From assembly GCA_027577595.1 (NCBI GenBank), contig JANBRJ010000051.1, forward strand, positions 53,839 through 117,838: a DNA stretch of 64,000 nt. The letters run 5' to 3'. Position numbers and translations under genes: made by a program. The stretch is from Coemansia sp. RSA 487 (taxonomy: Eukaryota; Kickxellomycota; Kickxellomycetes; Kickxellales; Kickxellaceae). The notes below the pieces were generated by a model. That model was not told where the DNA came from. It was given only the letters and a program-made list of their open reading frames with translations, and made no database searches. Positions 21,250 to 32,600 of the stretch are shown here, in pieces. Every line of letters begins with the position of its first letter. Position 1 is the stretch's first letter.

Positions 21250-21668
21250 TTAGTGGGGCTCAACACGTTCTCCAAAGAACAGAACCTGCAAGATACGTGT
21301 GCTACTGCGCTCCAGAGAAGCTCCAGAAATATGAACACAGCCGAAAAGATCGCAAGAACGAGAAAGAAAAGCGCGCGCTCTTGCGGAGGATTATTTTGTG
21401 GTATTCCACTTCATGCACCAACTGCGTTTATGTGACAAAAAAAATAGCAAAGAGTATAAAATGCACTGCTTTTTTTCTTCCTCGTGACAAAAGCTGTGAC
21501 AAATTACCGAGTTGTCAGCCGACACCGAATTTATGGCAGCCTATTTTAGATTGATCTTTCCGCACAAAAGTTCCCCTTATGCCACCTGAGACTGCTTTTT
21601 TCTCCTTCCCATCTTTTGCGTTTCTTCTTAATTATCCTTTTATTGTACTTTTTTCCCTCACCTCCCAA

Positions 21669-22719
21669 ATGCTTCCCAGACTAATTGGCCGCTCTAGCGG
21701 CTCTACCACCCGCTCTGCTTTGTTACTTTCTTCGCAAGACACCCAGCTTTCCAGAAGGCGACAGAGCTCCATTTCATCAACCACTCCAACCGCTGAAAAT
21801 ACCAATACCGTCGAGAGCACTGTTCCTCTCTCTATCCCGCAACTTCGCCGCACCACCACCCGTAGCGGCACGCCGCTGCGCATGCTAATTCTAGGCGCAC
21901 CCGTAAGTACCTTTACCCTTTCTCAGCTGAATGCCCCCCCCTGGAATGTCCAACGTTGGCTTTTTCTATTGTGACATGCTTGCAGATTAATCTTTCTGCC
22001 ACACACGGTGATCGCGTGACCTGGAAAATCCGATAAGCACTCACAAGCTAACCTTCACAAGATCACGTTTTTTAATTTCTACCTGTTTTTCTTGATAGGG
22101 AGCCGGAAAGGGCACACAGTCATCGCGTATCCGCAAGCACTTTGACATCACCGCGATATCGAGCGGCGACATTCTGCGGCGCAACATTGCCGAGCAAACG
22201 GCGGCTGGAAAGAAGGCGCAAGCTGCGGTCGCGCAAGGAACGCTGGTCAGCGACGACATCATCGTAGAGCTGATTCGCAATGAGCTGGATACTATCGAGG
22301 GTAGCAACTGGCTTCTTGACGGATTCCCACGTTCAATTACACAAGCCCGAGCACTGGACGCCATGCTTGCTGCCACCAACCAGCCGCTCGACGCTGTCGT
22401 TAATCTGGTGGTTCCTGAGTCCGTTATCTTGCAGCGCGTGGTTGAGCGGTACGTCCATGTACCGTCGGGTCGTGTGTACAACCTTTCGTACAACCCGCCC
22501 AAGATCGCTGGTATCGACGATGTGACTGGAGAGCCGCTGGAGCATCGTCCGGACGATAATCCAGAGTCGTTTAGACGCAGGTTGGAACAGTACCATGGGC
22601 TAACGAAGCCGTTGCTTGAGTATTATCGCTCGGCTGGCGTCCTTGCGTCGTTCCCTGGCGAGACCTCCGACATCATCTTCCCCCAGATCCACTCGTATCT
22701 GGACGACCGTTTTGACTAA
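21669..22719 (+). CDS. ADK2: Mitochondrial GTP:AMP phosphotransferase (adenylate kinase 3 type)
   Basis: Two exons, 21669-21902 and 22099-22719, phase 0, 284 aa. The intron (donor gtaagt, a CTAAC branch-like motif near 22047, acceptor TAG) splits the P-loop between LILGAP and GAGKGTQ. The first 70 residues are Ser/Thr/Arg rich with few acids (MLPRLIGRSS start), as expected for a mitochondrial presequence. Downstream are ISSGDILR (AMP binding), LLDGFPRS, the LID segment HVPSGRVYN with NPPK and IDDVTGEPL, and RRRLEQY. The LID lacks the four-Cys zinc site and matches AK3 rather than cytosolic AK. AK3 uses GTP to phosphorylate AMP in the matrix. Confidence 0.93.
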
Positions 22720-22979
22720 CCACTGTAGCAACATTTCCATAACCATTGAATAGCATTCACTGCATTTGATGAACTCTTCATAAACACGATTATTATTCAA
22801 TGTGGTAACTATTTCTATGCCGATCTTCCTTTGGGCGTTTCGACAAACCACCACAACAGAACTGATGCAAAAATCAATAGCTTTAACAAACTAGATGGAT
22901 AATTGATGATTTTTCAGACTAAAACAGACAGGAGGAAAAAGAAACAATTAGAAAGAATGGCAGAACAAGAATCCCAGGA

Positions 22980-24472
22980 TCAGTCATGTTCCACGGCCGT
23001 CGACGATCCTTCGGTCCACCTCGAGTCGGAGCTGTTCTCTTTTGGGATAAACAGGCCGTAATCGTCGTCACCGTCGTGTAAGATGGTCATTGACTCGAAC
23101 TTTTCGAATGGATCCACACCCTTCCTGGTCGGATCGGTCGTCCACAGGTTCTCGCGCTCAATGTCCAGAGACAATGAATCGCGTCCGTGATGCGACCGGT
23201 GCTGCTGCTGCTGCTGCTGTTGTCTCCGCTGGTCCTGCGACGGCTCGTACGTCAGGGCAAACTGCAAGAGCTGCTGCTTCTGCGGGTCCGCCAGCGGCAG
23301 AATCGGCGGCGTGCGGTTGCGCAGGAGCGCCCATGTGATGCTCTTGAACCATGTGTGTTGCTTGATGTCTGCGGCTCCGGCCCGCGACCCAAGCCGCTTT
23401 TTGTCGTTCTTTGTCAGCAGCCGGCGGATAAGCGCCTTGCAGTTTGCGGAGATCATTTGGTGCGTTGGCGGCTGGGGGAACAATATGTCGGACTTGAGAA
23501 TGTTGCGGAATGTCGCGTTGCGGTTCGAGCCCTTGAACGGCGTGCTCCCAAACAACATCTCGAATATCAGGATCCCGAGCGTCCACCAGTCTACTGCACT
23601 CGAGTGCCCGACGCCCTTGATGACCTCGGGCGCAATGTACTCCTCGGTTCCGACAAACGAGTTTGTACGCAGCCCAGCTGTGCACGAGCGAGTGTCGATC
23701 GACGGCAGGGACTAAAAAGATAAACGAGAATAGCCACGGTTGTTTGTCAGGCAAAATGCTTAGCATGATGTAACATGGATAAATAATACGTGCAGAGTCA
23801 TAACAACAAAGGCGATGTGTTGCATACATTCCATTTCGTGCATGATGCAGCAAAACACAAATAGAGGCATATCTCATCCCTAGCCACAATGCAATGCCCA
23901 TTCCTCTGGCGATGGCTTTTTCAGACAACGCTAAACAAAAAACAACAACGCCAAAGAAAGCATGTAAAGTGTTCCGCTTATTGTTTCCGCCACCCAAAAC
24001 GAAACGAGAAAGAGCAAAAAACACTATTGTGACGTACATGTTCATCCTTGTCTCCCCAACTGGTAGAGGATCCATTTTTCGGAAATGTCATAATGACGCG
24101 GTACTTACATAAAAGAATGAAGAGCTTTTGAGCACGCCTGGTATTCCTGGCGGGTCGGATTGCTTGGAAAGGTCGAAATCGGTCAGCATAATGTGCCCGG
24201 TCTCGTGTAACAAAATATCTACAGTCACGGTAAAACGCAGTAGAAGTTGGCGTAGATTTTACATAAAGTTAGTCAGCGGATGGGGCTGAAATTAACGATG
24301 AAAAAACACACATGCCCACACAAATAAAACATGAAACATTCTGTTTGGAAAAAGTTTGCAGTAGCACTGCAAACAGCCGACAAAAAACAAGTATAGTCAA
24401 TAAGGAACGAAAGAACCAGAAATGGCGAGCAGTAGACGGACAACCCATTCATCCAAAGAGCAAATCAGTACG

Positions 24473-24510
<38 letters not shown>

Positions 24511-25460
24511 ATAGCAATAGCAATAGCAATAGCAATGGACAACTTACTCTCGGGTTTCAGGTCTCTGTAAATGAACCCAGAAAGATGCAGATATTCTAAG
24601 GCGCATGTCACCTCGGCCGCATAGAACTTTGCGTCTTCCTCGGGAAGACACTTGCCAGGCCGCGACTGGAGTACCCTAAAGAACTCCCCGCCTATGCAAT
24701 AATCCATGCAAAAGTACAGGCGCTCGTCGCTTTGGAACGTGTGGTACAGCGTGACGATGAAGGGAAAGTTTGCGGTGGCCAGGATTTCCTGCTCGGCTAG
24801 CACACGCTTGATCTTGTTGCGCTTTATCATCTCGGCCTTTGACAGGACCTTCATAGCGTACAGCTTCCCGGTGTCCTTCTGACGCACAAGATACACTTTG
24901 CCAACATCGCCCTTGCCCAGTAGCTTAATCTTGGTGAAACTCTTTGGGCCGACGGATATCTTTTGCACCTTCATCGAGTTGCTCGAATACGTCCGACGGA
25001 TTGCAGACATACCAGCACGCGTCAGCGGTCGGCTGCTGGAAACTGTCGGTGTGTACTGGCTACGCACGCTGCCTGGGCTCTCCAAGCTGTCGCCAAATGG
25101 GCTGATGCGGTCTGCCATGCTTATTCCCGAGTGCAAGCTACGCATGCTGTGGTTGCTGAGGCTAATGGTATATGCATCATTCATATTTCCACCCTTGCCG
25201 AGAGCAGACGGGCCGGCGGGCTTTGTGAACTTTGCCGTGAGCATGTCGCCAGCGACCGAGCTTGATTTCTTCAGCTGCCCTGGCAGCCTGGCAGCAGAGG
25301 GGATCACAGAGCCCCCAGCCGCCAACGACGTCGACGAGGTGCTGTGGCCGGCGTTTGCAGATTTTGACTGTGAGTACAATTGAGCACTGGGAGCGACCGA
25401 GCCCTGTGTGTATGCGCGAGCAGGCACGGCAATCGTGGCCGATGTGTTGTTGGAGCTCAT
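22980..25460 (-). CDS. FPK1: Flippase-kinase-type AGC kinase (Fpk1/Kin82/NRC-2)
   Basis: Three coding exons, complement of 24548-25460, 24109-24218 and 22980-23711, 584 aa. The first 170 residues are Ser-rich and probably regulatory. The kinase domain has the family-specific G-loop [13 protein letters not shown], the catalytic Lys in YAMKVL, YRDLKPEN, and TDFDLS in place of DFG-LS (the Asp is kept). A Ser/Cys-rich activation loop ends in [12 protein letters not shown], followed by [12 protein letters not shown]. The C-terminal tail contains a poly-Gln run and an Asp-rich end. TDFDLS and GDVGKV are typical of Fpk1/phototropin-like kinases, which activate plasma-membrane P4-ATPases. All phases agree. 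Intron 1 contains a compound microsatellite. Confidence 0.92.
24473..24536. repeat. Compound microsatellite (CA)n(TA)n(ATAGCA)n
   Basis: (CA)10 at 24473-24492, (TA)9 at 24493-24510 and about four ATAGCA units to 24536. It lies inside FPK1 intron 1; its edge is only about a dozen bases from the donor site at 24547. Confidence 0.9.
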
Positions 25461-26863
25461 GCTATTACGGCTGTGTGTAAAGAAAAGAACAAAGGGGAGA
25501 AGGCGGTTGTGGTCTATCGGTGCGTGCGAGTATGCTTACGTGCGGAATATCAAGTGGTTAGAGCAACAATAGAGAGAACGAGGGAAAGCTGTGGTCGGAG
25601 TAGCGCCTTCTTCCTGGTTGCGTGTTAATAAGGTATGGAAAAAAGTACAACGAGTAGGGGGAGATAAAGGTGCAAATTGAGATGGGAATATAGCAAAGCT
25701 AATTTGCCTGGCAATGGAGAAGAATATCGGCAGAAAGAAGCGCTCTAAATACCGTGTCTCAAAAACACGTGTGAAAAAGTCAAAGAGCTGAAAAGAGATA
25801 AATACAGAAAAGTAGATGGGGGAGCAAGAAGAAAGAAACCGCAAAAGCACTACAGCTAAAAGCAATGAAGAAAGCCAAACAAAAACGAAACCAACATGCA
25901 GCACCAGCATGCAGCACCAGGGTTTACAGCCGCAAAAGATAGAATATATAAGCCAGCAGTTGTCAGACTGTTGGCGAAATAATAGCGGCGGCGGCGGCGA
26001 CGGTGGCAAAGCGAAAAACAGGGATGCGCTATTGTAATCTCGACTTCCAAAAGCAAAAAGAGGGAAGAGAGGCCAAAGGGCTATACGATAAAGTAAGTTT
26101 ACATGCAGTTGTGAAGAAAAAAGAAAGAAAGGGACAGCTGTAGAACGCAAGAGATGTTTTTGACGGGCTTTTCGGCGACAAAACAAAAAAGCTCCACTGT
26201 CCGGCTTTCTCGAAAAGCTTGTTCAGCTAGTTTGGCTCGGGGGAAGAGGGAACGGGATGGGGCCATGATTTTAAAAAGTTCCCAACTACCTTTTCTCTGG
26301 GGGAAGCTCTTGATGAAGCGGACAATCTGTAGGCGTTGCTGCGCTTGCTGTCCAGTTCCTGGGCTTGTCTTGTTCAAGACTGGCCCGTCTTGGCCTGTGG
26401 CGTTGTTGTACCAGATGCCGCTCCTGCCCAATCACAGCTGTCGGTCGCAACCACTTTGGATAGCAATAAAGAATAGGCGGACTGTTGGCTCGCCGCTCAC
26501 ATATTGTTTGCCCAGACAGAGGAAACAGCGACATATCGTGAGGCTTAGACCTGGTCTAGCCATACAATCGAAGGGATAACAATAGGAAGGGGATGCTGGG
26601 GATGGCGCAGAGCCAAAGAGCCACGACCTCCCCCCCATTATCTCTCAGCAGATGGAGCCATACTTGTTTCTAGATGCACCTTGTCTGCCAAAATGCGCCC
26701 CTTTGCGATTCAGTCCAGTCGCACAGCTCGGCAGCACGACATAGCTCCCTTTTTATATCCTCCCCTCCCTCTCCCTGATCGACGCCAGACACACACGATT
26801 TGACTACAGAGCTCTCGGAAACCACATACGCCTTGCAGCCCGTTCCAGATCATCGCATATACA
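25461..26863. promoter_or_regulatory. Divergent intergenic region between FPK1 and dysbindin
   Basis: About 1.4 kb. The left part is strongly pyrimidine-rich on the minus strand, as expected for the FPK1 leader; that bias alone creates a long hydrophobic-looking open frame, which I do not accept as a gene. A CCAAT box (cccaatca, near 26427) lies on the dysbindin side. Confidence 0.5.
25471..25539 (-). other. Putative 5'UTR intron of FPK1
   Basis: On the minus strand a gtaagcat donor (25539 downward) is followed by a CT-rich tract and a TTTACACACAG acceptor ending at 25471, ten bases before the FPK1 ATG. Size (69 nt) and signals fit a small leader intron; no coding sequence is affected. Confidence 0.5.
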
Positions 26864-28814
26864 ATGTCTGATCTGCTGCCACACAATCTGCACACGCCGT
26901 CCCAGTCGCTTGGCAGGCTGGTGAGCTCTTTATTTGGGCCGCGTGAAGCAGCGCGACTCCCAGAGCCCGCCACATCCCGTCGGCCATCAGCGTAGGTGTC
27001 ACCCAAGTCTAATTACCCTCCCTGATCTGTGAAAGGGAGGGATGCGCACCATTTGGACTGTATACAGCTTCCAGCTCCGCTCTTTGCCAGATGCCTTGTC
27101 TGATGGTTTCTACTTTCTCTACCTTTTCTGTTCCTACGATTGTGTCTGTTTTGTAGGGATGACGACGACTCTAGCGTGCCAGACTTGTTAAGGCCAGCGG
27201 TACAAAGGTATGTTCACTCGTATCTGTTGCTTTTGTCTTTGCCTGCCTTTGGCACAATGCCAATGATGGTGGATTTGGTTGCCATTATGCTGCTCCAAAG
27301 CTGCAGCAACAAAATGCACAATGTTGCACAAAAGAACTAGAAAGAAACATCCCTGACGCCTTTAGATGTGGTTTCCCGATAATTTTCTCAACATGAATTG
27401 CCATATACCTTCCGCTTTTGTTTTTATCACCTTGTGTTCTGTTGACAATGCTATTTTTAGATATGCTGCACAATGGACAGCAACTCAGGAGCGCCATGAC
27501 ATGAACACACGCAAAGCAAAGGTACGTTTTCCAACTATGTGAAGGTTCTGCCAAAAATCTGGCCAAAAAGCAAACAAACAAACCGAATCGACTAAAAAAC
27601 ATGTCTGAAAATAGCTGATCGATGTGCAGCTACGATGCTTGCGCGAGTCTCTGTATGCCCATCTGGAGACTGGACAAGCACTTTCACGAGAGATGGCTCT
27701 TCTCCAGGAAACGAAAAAACACATTGCCCAGATAAGCGATGAAGCCACTGGGATGGAGGCAGCGTTTATTGCGCTTGAGCGCCTTTACACATCGCTAGCC
27801 GCCGCTGACACCAAGAGGGCGGACGAGCTGGCGCATCAGGAGTCCGAGCACCGGCGCATTCGTCACCAACACTACTTGCAGCTCCAGCAAGAGATGGACA
27901 GCCAGTACGAGGAGCTCCAGCGCAACAGCGTGCATGCGCGTGCCGCACATGCGGAACGCTCGTTTCAGCAGGATCTTGAGATGTACCGACAGATGCAGAG
28001 CCAGGCGACGCCAGGGGGCTTGGCACAGCAACAAGGCAAGTCAAGTCAAGTCAAGTCAGTGTTTTACAATAGCTTTGAACATTGACATATGCGTGTTTGG
28101 CAGAAACTAATTTCGTCCCTGGGCATTTCTCCTATATTATCTTGACGCAATGTGTGTAGGAAGGAGAGGCAATAATGTTACGGGCATTGCAGATGTTGTT
28201 CTCTCGGTTGGAGACTGGGGTAGTGCTTCAGTGCAAGATGACAGCTTTTTCAGCGATGATGAAGACACCACTACCACCACCAAGGCATCGCAGCCTTTGC
28301 CGCCAAATCAGGCTTCTAGAAAAAAGGTAACGCTTGCACTATATTTCACAACAAACCAAGCAAACAATGGCCTCTAGACAATAGCAAAGTAAAGTCTGCC
28401 ACTGTTTTCCCATTCAGGAGCCACATTGAACCACCATGGTTCTATTGTCTATACAGTCACTTGTATTATTAGCTGATACTGATCCTCTTGGCATCTGTTT
28501 CACTAATCCTTTCCATGTAGATTGCCAAAATGCCAGAAACAGACACAGCAGCAGCAGCAGCGCTTGCTGACAGCAGCAGCAATACATCAGGAGGCACTGT
28601 GAGTGCGCACGGCGCCAAGGAAGCGGCGACTACAATAATAACAAAACATCAGCGGCCGCCAAGACAACCGGCGTCGCCAGAGCCGTTGTCAACTGTGCGG
28701 AGGCACCACCACAAGACACAGCAACCACAACCACAGCCAACAGCGGGCAGCAGTGAAGATGATGAGGATTCTCCAGAAGCTATTGTGATCCTGGAAGACG
28801 AAGATTTCATCTGA
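26864..28814 (+). CDS. DTNBP1: Dysbindin-like BLOC-1 subunit
   Basis: Six exons: 26864-26991, 27157-27207, 27461-27521, 27615-28035, 28160-28326 and 28521-28814. All phases agree, giving 373 aa. The short N-terminal exons give an acidic patch and YAAQWTATQERH, aligning with the dysbindin YEDTWAALHRR region. Exon 4 is a long helical segment (LIDVQLRCLRESL ... MEAAFIALERLYTSL ... FQQDLEMYRQMQSQ) that follows vertebrate dysbindin closely, including the FQQDMEQY-like end of the coiled coil. The C-terminal exons are acidic and Ser/Thr rich (DDSFFSDDED, VILEDEDFI), as in animal dysbindin. Dysbindin is a BLOC-1 subunit acting in endosome-to-lysosome-related-organelle sorting. Intron 4 uses a GC donor (AAG|GCAAGT). 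Confidence 0.78.
28038..28057 (+). repeat. (AAGTC)4 tandem repeat at a GC splice donor
   Basis: Four AAGTC units begin within the GCAAGT donor of dysbindin intron 4, so several overlapping donor-like AAGT strings occur in a row. Confidence 0.85.
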
Positions 28815-29624
28815 TCAAGAATCTGGCTGTGGCTGCACCCATGTGACGTGGAGGGCTGCAAAGCTATTGGCTGTGTGACCGGGACATTGGAGAGTCTTGG
28901 CAAAAGCTTGGCATTTGGCATTTAAACTCTTTTGGGCAAAAGAGTGAAGAGGGTCATAAAGAAATGGGGGAAAGATGTCTCGGTATTAGCACTGCGCTCA
29001 GCCAAAAATGCGGAATCTTTCGTTTTTTATATTCCGTTGCAACTGCTTTCAAATAGAGGCTGTTGTGGCCACCGTCCGTCCATTGACACAACATTCCTTT
29101 GCTTTTCCCCTCCCTCTTTTGCTTGAGTATTTGACAGCGCTTTTTCTCTTTACATAAACACCTTCGACTATTGTTTTCTTAGAGTGCCAGAATATAGTTT
29201 TACATTTTCTTGTTGCACGTTTATCCTAAACTAGGCACGCAAACGCTCGCCCTCTCATCTTTAGTGTGTTAGAGCTTTTGACCTTTGTTCTTTGCGGCAA
29301 AAAGAAAGCATCTGGAGCCATACAGGGAGTTTTTTTATCGTCCTTCCTTCCTTCCTGCCTTTCTACCAGGCACTTTCCACAGAAACTCTCAACACCACTT
29401 GTTTTTCTATTTTTGCAGTAGCGAGCCACGGTGCGCCTTTCTTTTGCCAAGCCTTGCAGCCGCTACTATTCTATTTCCCACCTTTGGTTTTGTCTGCAAT
29501 CTTTTCTCTCCGCTTGAGACATCAGCTATTTCTATTTATTTATTTTCATACTCTTGTTTTTTCACCGACAACACCCAACTTCCCCTTTTTCCATATCCAT
29601 CAGTAAAATACCCGTCTACAAGCT
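28815..29624. promoter_or_regulatory. Intergenic upstream of PacC
   Basis: Contains the dysbindin 3'UTR and a long CT-rich leader before PacC (about 29290-29610, with TTCC repeats). No gene is seen. Confidence 0.5.
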
Positions 29625-32600
29625 ATGGCTACAACCGACGTCCAGGCTCAAGCACTGGGCCAAATGAGTCCGGAGCAGACCCCCAGCGACGATGGGCTTC
29701 TCCAGTGCATGTGGGAGGGATGTTCCGCCCACTCGTTCAAGGACCCTGAGGTGCTTTACGAGCACATCACCAGCGAGCATGTTGGGCGCAAGTCGACCGG
29801 AAACCTCTGCCTCGAGTGCAAGTGGGCGGGGTGCCATGTCAAGCGCTCCAAGCGTGACCACATCACATCCCACATCCGCGTCCACGTCCCCTTTAAGCCA
29901 CACAGGTGCGCGCACTGCATGAAGACGTTCAAGCGTCCGCAGGATCTAAAGAAGCACGAAAAGACCCACATGGAAGAAGGCCTGGAGGACCCCAACAACA
30001 TGCAGATGCTCTCTGTCTACAACGGCGCCTATGCCGGGTATGCCGGGTATGTGAGCACCACCAGCCCGAGCGGCAGCCAGGTGTACACCCCAGCACACAC
30101 CAACACGTCGCCCACTATCGGCTCGGTCAGCCCAGTCGACGGACAGGTCCCTGTTGACGGCATCCACAACGTGTACCCGCACCGCCGCCACTCGCCCTAC
30201 ACGCCGCCAGCCAACGGATCGCCCTTCCACAACTACCTGCCGCACATTAACGACAGCAACTACTATTCGGGCGCGCCAAAGGCCGGTGGAAAGCGCGGCG
30301 TCGATGCGATCGAACAGCTCTACGATACGGTCAAGCGCACGCGCACGAACAACACTAACCAAGGTTTGGATTGTCTTGCACTTGCTGTTGGTCTACGAGA
30401 GAAGCACAACAGCCCATCGCCTCTGCCGTCACCGTCGCTCCAAACGGACGATGGCGACGGCTGTGGCGAGGCTGTTGCTTCTGCCAGTGCCTCAGACTCT
30501 GACGGCACTGGCTCTGCACTTGCCTTGTCTACTGATACTAACCACAACCAAAACAATAGCCCCCCTTCTCCTCCCAAGTCTTCACCATTCCCCTCATCTG
30601 GCTCCATCCGCCACCAGTCCCTTTCTATGTTTAATGCCATTATTCCTTCCAGCTCTTGCTGCCGTCCATCTGCTGCGTCATCTACCGACGCACGCGACGA
30701 CAAAGCTAGCAATATCTCTGCTGTTTCTGCTGCCTTGGTGTCAACTAAAACGACATCGTCCCCACTGCCATGTCCGCCGCCACTGTCTTTCCGTAGTCAT
30801 ACATTTGCGGAAAAGTCCAAAGCAACGGACCTTCCTCCGCCAATATCACTGACACGCAGCATGGACTTGCTCTCGCGCAAGCGTGATTCTGGGGCTGACA
30901 TTGTTCTGCCTCCGCTCTCCGCGGATGGCAGGATCCTTGATAGCAGCAGTGACAGCAATAACAATGACTGGGGAGCTGATGCACCCTTTCCCTCATACTC
31001 GCGTCCCTTCACAACCACCCGCTCAGCTCCATTTTCACTGGCAAAGTATGGCCTAAAAAACAACTCCTCGCTTTTGCGGCCCATTTCACGACCATACCGG
31101 ATGCCTTTGTCTTCCTTGGACGGATACTCCCTGGACGACTATACTTTATAGCTTGGGGGTGTTCCGCCCTCTTGGGGATCCAAAGGCCATTGCATTCTAG
31201 CTCGTCTAGTCCACTTCATCTTATATCTTTTTCCCTTCTTATCTGCCTTCTTCCTTTCGATACAACACACAGCGAATATCCTTGTATCTTCGTCCCTACT
31301 CCAGCTAGCCATTCCCTGTTTTGCACCCTCAAAAATCCCACTCATCTCCATCACCTTCCTCTTCTTTTTATCATACAACTAATGTTCTATACTATTCATT
31401 TGCAACCTGGGACTATATGGGTTTCAGACAATATCGATCCTTCTTTTATTTGCCTCTGTGGCATTCCTTCTCTTTGTGAGTGTGGTGTTTGTCCGAATTG
31501 CAATGGCTAGACTTGGGAGTGAGGACGGAAAGGCGTTATTTTGTTTGTGTGTCGGTGTGCAAATCGCAACTCTCCGAAGAAAAAACAGGCAGCAGAATCA
31601 AACAACATTACTTATCTGCTATGGCTTCAGATGCCAGTGGTAATATTAGGCCAACAACATTGCGTTCTGTGCAAGCACATAATCCCCCTTCTTCGCTGTG
31701 GTCAGAAAAACTCGCTTTCCTCTTCGTACATTTTGTGAATGCCCAGTCCACGCGATCTCAACTTATTTTGTTCTCCTATTTGCATTATTGCTTTAGTTTC
31801 TCCACATAATCTCAAATGTTATTTGTTCTCTTATTACGAGTCCCAGGATCATTCAGCGCTCCGGGAGCTTTTCTTTACCTTTTGTGGAGAGTGACAAGGA
31901 GTAAGGGAGAGCAGCGCCATGTATTTTGTTGCGGTTGCGGTTGCGGTTGCGGTTGTATTGTTTTGGCAAACCTGGTATTGAAGGCAGATGCTTCTCTTGA
32001 CAAAGTGACCCGTTTTTTGCATTATCGATGCAATTTGAAAAAATACCTACACGTTTACTAACCGCCACATGCTATATATTCTTGTTTTGTGATTAATTTC
32101 AATTGCTTTGGATTGTAGGTCAAGAGGCACTTGTCAATTTTTTCCAAAAGAACCGCGATATTGGCAGCCTGGAGCTTTCTGATCTGCCTTCTTCGCTCAG
32201 CTCGCCATCTGAGCTGCAGAAGCTTAACGAAGGTGTTCTCCAGCTCCTTCCGGATCTCAACCAGGTCAGCGGGCGCTCGATGTTTATTGACCAGATGATG
32301 CAGCATCTGGACAGCAGCAGTCCCAACACGCTGAACGACATGCTTATGCTGGGCAACATGCAGAACACGATGTCTTCCGCCGACCCGCTGCTTTCGTCTG
32401 CAACCTCCGCCGGGCTCTACGCAACCATGGGCACCGCAACAGCCGGAATTTCTGCACCGATGCATGGGCAGTACCACCAGAACGCTGCAGGAAGCGCTGG
32501 CGGGCTTGACCTGACCGCGAGTCCCGAGGCTATTGGGAACGCTGCGTCAATGTCGCTCAACTCGCAGATGCTTCTTGGTGCACAGGGCAACGGAGTGAAC

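Noticed and set aside
25536-26186. 216-codon Phe/Leu-rich frame upstream of FPK1 that looks like a membrane protein
   Set aside because: The DNA is a pyrimidine-rich leader; any such tract translates as Phe/Leu/Ser. It also overlaps the likely 5'UTR intron.
26154-26579. 141-codon frame upstream of dysbindin
   Set aside because: No domain, irregular composition, and lies in the dysbindin promoter side.
26864-26921. Alternative earlier donor (CTG|gtgagc) for dysbindin exon 1
   Set aside because: Joining it to exon 2 gives an immediate in-frame stop (GGA TGA).
31929-31952. (TTGCGG)4 considered as an interstitial telomere repeat
   Set aside because: It does not match TTAGGG-type fungal telomere repeats and is too short.
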